Below are positions 5,354 to 10,536 of a stretch of 10,536 nt of DNA, in pieces. The DNA lies in NCBI GenBank assembly GCA_025928435.1, contig JAICJM010000137.1:1-10536 (forward strand), read 5' to 3'. A program made the translations under genes and the position numbers. The number at the start of each line of letters is the position of its first letter. The stretch's first letter is position 1. The DNA comes from Thermoleophilia bacterium. GTDB taxonomy: Bacteria > Actinomycetota > Thermoleophilia > Gaiellales > JAICJC01. Below the pieces are notes generated by a model that saw only the letters and a program-made list of their open reading frames with translations, made no database searches and was not told where the DNA came from.

Positions 5354-8300
5354 GTGGAGCGCAAGCTCGCGACGATCCTGTTTGCCGACCTCGTCGGCTC
5401 GACGGAGCTCGGCGCGTCGGTCGACCCCGAGCACGCCCGCGACCTGCTCGACCGCTTCTACGACGCCATGGCGGCGGAGATCGCGCTCGGCGGCGGGACG
5501 GTCGAGAAGTTCATCGGCGATGCGGTCGTCGCCGTCTTCGGCGCTCCGGCGGCCCAGGAGGACCACGGCGAGCGGGCGCTGCAGGTCGCGCTCTGGATGC
5601 AGGAGCGGCTGGGAGAGCTGTTCGGCGACCGCCTCTCCCTGAGGATCGGCGTGAACTCCGGCGAGGTGGCGGTCGGCCGGCCCCGCGAGGGCAGCTCCTT
5701 CGCGACCGGGGACGCGGTGAACGTGGCCGCGCGCCTCGAGCAGGCGGCGGAGCCCGGCCACACGCTCGTCGGCGAGCGCACGGCAACCCTCGTAGGGGAC
5801 GCGTTCGAGCTCGGCGTGCCGCGGAGGATCGAGGCCAAGGGGAAGCCGGGCGGCGTGGCCTGCCGGGAGCTGGTGCGGATGCGTTGGCCGCGGCGGCCGC
5901 ATGGGGGACACGGACTGGCGACGACGTTCGTGGGCCGAGGGCGCGAGCTCGCGTGGCTCGAGGCCATGGCCGCGCGCACGCGGGCGGACTGGTGCCCGCG
6001 GCTCGCCAGGCTGGTCGGCGAGGCGGGGATGGGCAAGACGACCCTCGTCCGCGAGCTCCGCGACCGGCTGCCGGCGGAGGCCGTGTTCCGGCTCGGCCGC
6101 TGCCCCTCCTACGGGCGCAGCGTGACGTACGGCGCGCTCGCCGACGTGCTGCGGGAGGAGGTGGGCCTGGGGCCGGACGACCCGGCCGAGGACATCCTGA
6201 AGCGGCTCCCCGGCCGCGAGATCCTGGGCCTGACGCTCGGTCTCGACGCCGCCGGGGATCTGGAACCGCAGGCAGCGCTGCTGCGGCTGCAGGATGCGTG
6301 GGTGCAGCTGTTCTCGCAGCTCGGCTCGGGTGGGCTGGCCGTGCTCGTCATCGAGGATCTGCACTGGGCCGCCGGGCCCATGATCGAGGTGCTCGAGCGG
6401 GTGCTGGCGGACGCGGAGGGCCCGGTCCTCGTGCTCGCGACGACCCGGCCGGACGGCGCGGCGTTCCCCGAGGCGGACACGCTGAGGCTGGAGCCCCTCG
6501 GTGACGAGGAGGTGGCCGGGCTGGTCGAGGCGGCGCTCGGCGGCCCGCTCGATCCCCCGGCGCTCGAGCTCGTCACCGGTCATGCGGAGGGAAACCCGTT
6601 CTTCGCCGAGGAGGTCCTGGCGGACATCCTCGACAGGGGGCTCCTCGAGCGCACCGACGGCGTCTGGTCGCTGCGCGATCCGTCCGCCGACCCGGGCGTC
6701 CCGGACTCCGTGCGCGGCGTCCTCGCCGCGCGCATCGACCTGCTCCCGGCCGGGGCGAAGGCGGCGCTCCAGGCCGCCGCGGTCATCGGGCGTACGTTCA
6801 CGCCCGCCGGCCTCGCCGCGTTGACCGGCTCGAGCGCCGAGGTGCGCACGCTGGTCGAGCGCGGCTTCGTCCGTCCAGCGCAGCCCCGGCTCGTCTTCAA
6901 GCACGCGCTCACCCGCGACGTCGCGTACGCCGGCCTGGCGCGCGCGAGCCGGGCGCGCCTGCACGCGGCATTCGCGCGCTGGCTCGAGGGGGAGGAGGCT
7001 CCGGAGGGCCGCGCCGGCGCGCTCGCGCACCACTACTCGGAGGCCGTCGCGCCCGATATCGCCGAGCTCGCGTGGCGCGACAGGGAGGACGAGCTCGAGC
7101 GGCTCTCGGAGTCGGCCCTGGCCTGGCTGCTGCGGGCGGCCGAGCTCTCGGTGGCCCACTTCGATCTCGACGACGCCCTCTCGCACCTGTACCGCGCCGC
7201 CGAGCTCGTGCCGGATGACGCCGAGGTGTGGCGGACGATCGGCCGGGTCAACGCGCTGAGGTTCGACGGCGAGGCCATGTGGACGGCGATGGAGCGCGCG
7301 CTGCAGCTGACGGACGGCACGCAGGCGCTGGCCGAGCTGTACGCGGAGCTCGCGTTCGAGTCGGTGATGCGCGGCGGGATGTGGAAGCGTCCGCTCGGCC
7401 ACGATGTGGTCGAGGCGTGGATCGCCCGCTCGCTCGAGCTCGCGGAGCCCGGCGGCGCAGCACACGCCAGGGCCCTTGTCGCCAGGTCGATGTGGGATGA
7501 CGACCCAGAGCCGGCGGAGCAGGCGGTCGCGCTCGCCGAGAGCCTCGACGATCCCGTGCTGCTGTCCTATGCCCTGTGGGCGCGATCGGGGGCGGCGATT
7601 GTCATCCTCGACTTCCACGAGGCCGACCGCTGGGCCCAGCGCCGGTTCGCCCTTCTCGATCGTCTGACGGATCCGGACAAGATCGCCCACATCCAGTACT
7701 ACGCGGCGACGGCAGCGCTCGCCGCCGGCCGGCCGGCCGAAGCCCAGACGCTCGTGCGCCGGCATGACATCGTCGCCTCGCGGCTGAGCCCGCACCACGA
7801 GGTGCACGCGCTGGCCGTCCTCCTGTTCGTCGAGGAGGCGCTCGGGCACTGGGAGGAGGTGCGCCGGCTGCAGGAGCGCGTCGAGCGGGCCGTCGTCGCC
7901 AACCAGGACACGCCGTGCGTGCTCAACGCGAGGACGCTCTTCTCGTGTGCCGTTGCCTGCGGCGAGCTCGGGATCGATGCCGACGCGGAGCGGCTCGAAG
8001 AGGCCGCGGTCGGGCAGGGCTTCCGGGACGGCGGCATGGTGGGTGCCTACCTCGACCCGCCGCCGGCGCATCTCGCCCTGCTGCGAGGAGATCTCGAGCG
8101 GGTCGCGAGCCTGCTCGAGTCGTCCGGCGCGTTGTGGCACTGGTCGCTGGACGCCTGCCTCTACGGGACGGCGACCAGGCTCGACGCGCTGATGGCGCTC
8201 GGACGCACGGCCGAGGCCGAGAAGGCCGCGACCGGCCTGCTCCAGCCCGGGACGTACCTCGAGCCGTTCGCGCTGCGCACGCTGGGGCTCGTGCGGAACG

Positions 8301-8395
8301 ATCGCACCCTGACCGACGGCGCGGTCGAGCGGTTCGAGGCGATGGGCCTCGCCTGGCACGCGGCGAAGACGCGCGAGCTGCGCGTCGGCGCTTGA
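5354..8395 (+). CDS. Class III nucleotide cyclase fused to an AAA/STAND-type ATPase and TPR-like repeats
   Basis: A 1013-residue cytoplasmic multidomain signalling protein. Residues 1-~175 are a class III cyclase homology domain: ERKLATILFADLVGST with metal aspartate D12; VEKFIGDAVVAVFGAP with second metal aspartate D56 and purine-contacting K52; and GDAVNVAARLEQA with transition-state N123 and R127. The residue seven before N123, usually Asp or Thr for base recognition, is F116, so ATP specificity is not assured. Residues ~190-480 are a P-loop ATPase: FVGRGREL (192-199), Walker A GEAGMGKT (222-229), Walker B LAVLVIEDLHWA (328-339), an ATTRPDG segment, then GNPFFAEEVL. The remaining ~500 residues are alpha-helical TPR/MalT-like repeats. 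No membrane segment is present, so input is probably a soluble ligand or protein. Start GTG 5354 fits the family N-terminus ERKLATILF; the longer open frame upstream is antisense to the oxidase remnant. It likely supplies cyclic nucleotide for the Crp-like protein encoded at 881-1534. Confidence 0.93.
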   Translation: MERKLATILFADLVGSTELGASVDPEHARDLLDRFYDAMAAEIALGGGTVEKFIGDAVVAVFGAPAAQEDHGERALQVALWMQERLGELFGDRLSLRIGVNSGEVAVGRPREGSSFATGDAVNVAARLEQAAEPGHTLVGERTATLVGDAFELGVPRRIEAKGKPGGVACRELVRMRWPRRPHGGHGLATTFVGRGRELAWLEAMAARTRADWCPRLARLVGEAGMGKTTLVRELRDRLPAEAVFRLGRCPSYGRSVTYGALADVLREEVGLGPDDPAEDILKRLPGREILGLTLGLDAAGDLEPQAALLRLQDAWVQLFSQLGSGGLAVLVIEDLHWAAGPMIEVLERVLADAEGPVLVLATTRPDGAAFPEADTLRLEPLGDEEVAGLVEAALGGPLDPPALELVTGHAEGNPFFAEEVLADILDRGLLERTDGVWSLRDPSADPGVPDSVRGVLAARIDLLPAGAKAALQAAAVIGRTFTPAGLAALTGSSAEVRTLVERGFVRPAQPRLVFKHALTRDVAYAGLARASRARLHAAFARWLEGEEAPEGRAGALAHHYSEAVAPDIAELAWRDREDELERLSESALAWLLRAAELSVAHFDLDDALSHLYRAAELVPDDAEVWRTIGRVNALRFDGEAMWTAMERALQLTDGTQALAELYAELAFESVMRGGMWKRPLGHDVVEAWIARSLELAEPGGAAHARALVARSMWDDDPEPAEQAVALAESLDDPVLLSYALWARSGAAIVILDFHEADRWAQRRFALLDRLTDPDKIAHIQYYAATAALAAGRPAEAQTLVRRHDIVASRLSPHHEVHALAVLLFVEEALGHWEEVRRLQERVERAVVANQDTPCVLNARTLFSCAVACGELGIDADAERLEEAAVGQGFRDGGMVGAYLDPPPAHLALLRGDLERVASLLESSGALWHWSLDACLYGTATRLDALMALGRTAEAEKAATGLLQPGTYLEPFALRTLGLVRNDRTLTDGAVERFEAMGLAWHAAKTRELRVGA

Positions 8396-8419
8396 TACGC
8401 CGGGACCCGCCTGTATCGT
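8392..8419 (+). promoter_or_regulatory. Promoter (-35 TTGATA, -10 TATCGT) for the membrane-protein gene
   Basis: TTGATA (8392-8397) overlaps the cyclase TGA stop; 16 nt later TATCGT (8414-8419) lies 7 nt before GTG 8427. The -35 matches the sigma-70 consensus at five of six bases, the -10 at four of six. No Shine-Dalgarno sequence precedes the GTG, so the transcript is probably leaderless. It would make the membrane gene independent of the cyclase despite a gap of only 31 nt. Confidence 0.5.
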
Positions 8420-8426
8420 TGGATAC

Positions 8427-9389
8427 GTGAGCGCGATCGCCGCCCCTCGCCCGGAGAACCCCCGGCCGCCGGTGTCGTATCTGAACGCGTGGTGGGCGGT
8501 GACGCAGTCGCTCCTGACGGGGCTCATCGTCCTGGCGCTCCTCGGCCTGGTGTTCGTGCTCGTCGGATATGCGGCCCCGCTTCCGCTGGGGGTGCCGGGG
8601 AGCTCGTGGACGCCGTTCGGGAGCGCGGCCGACCTGCCCGCGTGGCCGTTCGATCCGAGCCTCCTGTGGTTCCGGATCGTGGACGTGTTCGCGCTCGTGA
8701 CGGTCGTCCTGTGGCTGGGTCGTCGGCTGCGCGACCGGTTCCTGGTGCTCGACGTCCGGCTGCGGCTCGCGGACACGACGCTCGCGGTGGCCGGCCTGCT
8801 CGTGATCACCGCCATCTCCCACTGGGCCGCGGTCGTGACGGTGTTCGTGGTGGCGGGACTGCTCCGCCGCGCGGAGATCCCGGCGACGGAGCGCTCCCCG
8901 GCCGTCCTCTCGGGGCGGTGGATCGCGGTCGCATGGGGCGTGGCCATCATCGGCAGCTTCGTGGCCGTCAACCTCGTCCCGGTCGGCGCGGAGGCGGGCT
9001 CGTCGTGCTCGGTCGGCATCGGCTCGGAAGGGCCGCAGCACGGGTTCCAGCGGGGGGCGACGTTCACCGCCTGCGCCGTCGCCCAGGATCGCGCCTGGTT
9101 CGCGAACGCCACGGTGGTCGGCGTCGACGCGAGCCAGCTGCCGGACGCGCCGTGGCAGGTCACGCTGGTGCGGCCGCGCGGCGTGGGATTCCGGCCGGTG
9201 GCGTCGGTGAAGCTGACGCCCCGCAGCTCGAGCGACGTGGTCGCCCTCGTCCGGCTCACCTCGTGCACTCCGGCCATGCAGGGCCGGAGGTTCACGCTCG
9301 CCAGCCTGCCGCTGCGGGTGCGGGCCTACGGCCGCACCCAGACCGATCCGGTGGCGCTCTCCCAGCCGGTCCGGACGGCCTGCCCCTAG
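8427..9389 (+). CDS. Polytopic membrane protein with C-terminal Cys-containing domain, function unknown
   Basis: I do not recognise this 320-residue protein. A Pro-rich cytoplasmic-type N-terminus is followed by hydrophobic segments at about 28-50, 80-98, 117-146 (long enough for one or a tight pair) and 165-187, with Arg-rich loops between (GRRLRDR at 98-104, LLRRAEIP at 145-152). From ~190 to the end is a ~130-residue hydrophilic, beta-rich domain with only four cysteines (C194, C216, C280, C319), which could form two disulfides outside the cell; with four membrane passes and N-in topology the domain would instead be inside, so the segment count matters. The GTG start is 31 nt after the cyclase stop and has a -35/-10 pair in place of an SD. 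It may accompany the cyclase functionally, but nothing in the sequence shows this. Its TAG stop shares CTAG with the convergent padR-type gene. Confidence 0.75.
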   Translation: MSAIAAPRPENPRPPVSYLNAWWAVTQSLLTGLIVLALLGLVFVLVGYAAPLPLGVPGSSWTPFGSAADLPAWPFDPSLLWFRIVDVFALVTVVLWLGRRLRDRFLVLDVRLRLADTTLAVAGLLVITAISHWAAVVTVFVVAGLLRRAEIPATERSPAVLSGRWIAVAWGVAIIGSFVAVNLVPVGAEAGSSCSVGIGSEGPQHGFQRGATFTACAVAQDRAWFANATVVGVDASQLPDAPWQVTLVRPRGVGFRPVASVKLTPRSSSDVVALVRLTSCTPAMQGRRFTLASLPLRVRAYGRTQTDPVALSQPVRTACP

Positions 9390-9913
9390 GGCGTCTCGAG
9401 CGCGGCCTTGAGGTTCCCCATGCGGGCGGCGGTAAGCTCGATCCAGCGCACGTCGGCCTCGAGGTGGAAGAGCGCGTTGTCGGCAAGGAGCTGGTCGACG
9501 ACCTCGCCGGTGCGCTTGAGCTCGGTGAGCTCGCGCATGCGCTCCATGTGCCGGGCCTTCTGGGCGTCGAGGAAGCTCTGGGCGTCCTGGTCGAGGAGCA
9601 GCGCCAGGACGACCTTGGCGAACAGCGTCGAGTGCAGGTAGGGCTCGGGTGCCTCGGTCTCGTGCAGCCAGCGGCCGAGCTCCGTGGCGCCGCTCTCGGT
9701 GATGACGTAGCGCTTGCGGTCGGGGCCGTGGCCGGGCTCCTCGGCGTCGAGTATCACGAGCCCGTCGCGCTGGAGCCGGGCCAGCGTCGCGTAGATCTGG
9801 CCGTACCTGAGCGGGCGGGCGCGGGAGAAGCGGGCGTCGTACTCGCGCTTGAGGTCGTAGCCGTGGCGCGGGCCGGTCTCGAGCAGGCCGAGCAGCGTGT
9901 GGGGGACGCTCAC
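9386..9913 (-). CDS. PadR-family transcriptional regulator
   Basis: A 175-residue regulator with the PadR layout. The N-terminal winged helix (about residues 1-80) includes HTLLGLLETGPRHGYDLKREYD, the recognition segment LRYGQIYATLARLQRDGLV and the wing GPDRKRYVITESG. It is followed by a C-terminal helical Vir_act_alpha_C-type dimerisation arm (about 95-175: HSTLFAKVVLALLLD, a segment starting LDAQKARHMERM, and LFHLEADVRWIE). PadR proteins repress transport or detoxification genes and release DNA on binding a small molecule. The start GTG 9913 lies 2 nt after the permease stop, with GGAG 6-7 nt upstream, overlapping the permease end. This makes it the last gene of the transporter operon and its likely repressor. 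The inducer is unknown. Its stop codon overlaps that of the convergent membrane-protein gene. Confidence 0.92.
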   Translation of the reverse strand: MSVPHTLLGLLETGPRHGYDLKREYDARFSRARPLRYGQIYATLARLQRDGLVILDAEEPGHGPDRKRYVITESGATELGRWLHETEAPEPYLHSTLFAKVVLALLLDQDAQSFLDAQKARHMERMRELTELKRTGEVVDQLLADNALFHLEADVRWIELTAARMGNLKAALETP

Positions 9914-9915
9914 GC

Positions 9916-10536
9916 CTACTCCATCCTCAGGTTGTCGGCGCGGATGACGCGGCCGAGCATCGGCAGTCCCAGCGCCAGCACGGCAGCGCCGACGACGGCG
10001 GTCGCGGCGAGCAGCTGGCCGAGGTCGGCCCAGGGCACCACCAGGCTGATGCCGCGCACGCGAAGCAGCGTCGCGGTCACCACGACGCCGACGACGCAGC
10101 TCGCGATCGACGCGACGGCGAGCGGGATCAGGATCTCGAGCGCCACCGACCGGCGCAGGACACGGGGGGCGGTGCCGGCGGCGGCCAGCATCGCGAGCTC
10201 GCGGCGGCGCTCGACGATCCCTTCGACCATCATCACCACGAGGCTGCACCCGGCGATCGACAACATGAGCGCGACGACGAGCTCCGCCTGTCGGCGCAGC
10301 GGATCCTCGATCGTGACGGAGATGGTGTCGGGGGCGGCGGTCTCGACGTCGCCGAGCAGTCCGCTGGCCGTCTGGGCGGCCCAGACGCGCTGCGCGGTCG
10401 CGAGGCTGCGGTTCGTCTCGAGCATCCACGACGTCGGGTGCGGCGGGGGCGGGACGGCGGCGGGCGGCACGACCGCGCTCACCGACGTGTCGTCCGGCAG
10501 GTATCCGCCGACCGTCGTGCGGACGCCGCGGATCAC
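9916..10536 (-). CDS. FtsX-like ABC transporter permease, C-terminal part (runs off the window)
   Basis: The last ~206 residues of a permease; the coding region continues past the right edge, so the true start is not in view. A periplasmic-type segment (residues 1-~80 of the visible part, Pro-rich near PPAAVPPPPHP) leads into the FtsX/MacB C-terminal core. Three membrane spans are seen at about 86-105 (LVVALMLSIAGCSLVVMMVEG), 134-158 (ILIPLAVASIASCVVGVVV) and 172-193. Between the first two lies the cytoplasmic coupling helix ERRRELAMLAAAGTAPRVLRRSVALE, characteristic of FtsX permeases that contact the ABC ATPase. The protein ends in RADNLRME, also typical. These systems work as mechanotransmitters or exporters of lipids, peptides or drugs; the cargo cannot be told here. 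The PadR gene follows after 2 nt. The ATPase gene is expected upstream, outside the window. Confidence 0.88.
   Translation of the reverse strand: MIRGVRTTVGGYLPDDTSVSAVVPPAAVPPPPHPTSWMLETNRSLATAQRVWAAQTASGLLGDVETAAPDTISVTIEDPLRRQAELVVALMLSIAGCSLVVMMVEGIVERRRELAMLAAAGTAPRVLRRSVALEILIPLAVASIASCVVGVVVTATLLRVRGISLVVPWADLGQLLAATAVVGAAVLALGLPMLGRVIRADNLRME

Noticed and set aside
4562..9295. A 1577-codon open frame on the minus strand across the whole cyclase gene and part of the membrane-protein gene
   Set aside because: Only its last ~211 codons (the oxidase remnant) look like protein. The rest is Arg/Pro/Ala-rich antisense of the cyclase, a usual effect of high GC at third codon positions.

Overview
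The window is a GC-rich (roughly 70% or more by eye), gene-dense bacterial segment with many GTG starts, short or overlapping gene junctions and apparently leaderless promoters. The gene content fits a high-GC actinomycete: an ECF sigma factor with its YCII/DGPF partner, a class III cyclase fused to an ATPase/TPR module, and a PadR-linked ABC permease. My best guess is the Thermoleophilia (Gaiellales or Solirubrobacterales); this lineage is an inference from style and gene families, not from a marker gene. No RNA genes, CRISPR arrays, insertion sequences or phage genes are visible.

Layout. (1) 95-1003, plus: a SAM-dependent methyltransferase whose last ~50 codons run into the convergent crp gene. 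(2) 5298 down to 881, minus: a co-directional block in the order truncated FAD-linked oxidase (pseudogene), YCII/DGPF protein, ECF sigma factor with a long C-terminal extension, FAD aromatic hydroxylase, Crp/Fnr regulator. Junctions are tight: the DGPF and sigma frames are separated only by one TAG, sigma and hydroxylase overlap by GTGA, and crp begins 17 nt after the hydroxylase stop. (3) 5354-8395, plus: a 1013-residue nucleotide cyclase-ATPase-TPR protein, divergent from the truncated oxidase. (4) 8427-9389, plus: a polytopic membrane protein of unknown function, apparently with its own leaderless promoter. (5) 10536 down to 9386, minus: the 3' end of an FtsX-like ABC permease followed after 2 nt by a PadR regulator. 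The PadR stop and the membrane-protein stop share the palindrome CTAG.

How the genes may work together. The cyclase and the Crp-like protein form a plausible cyclic-nucleotide producer/receptor pair. Their 5' ends carry the same box: TTTACACT, 6 nt, then GTG as first codon, with no Shine-Dalgarno sequence, and 22 of 26 bases identical through codon 4. This suggests similar leaderless promoters and possibly shared control. The DGPF-sigma pair is a typical ECF42-like module sitting with redox enzymes. PadR probably controls the ABC exporter operon to which it is attached.

The main oddities are: the sigma factor has no usable start codon and is in frame with the DGPF gene across one amber codon; the oxidase is frameshifted and has lost its FAD-binding half exactly where the cyclase promoter region begins; and the cyclase and crp share a 5' box.
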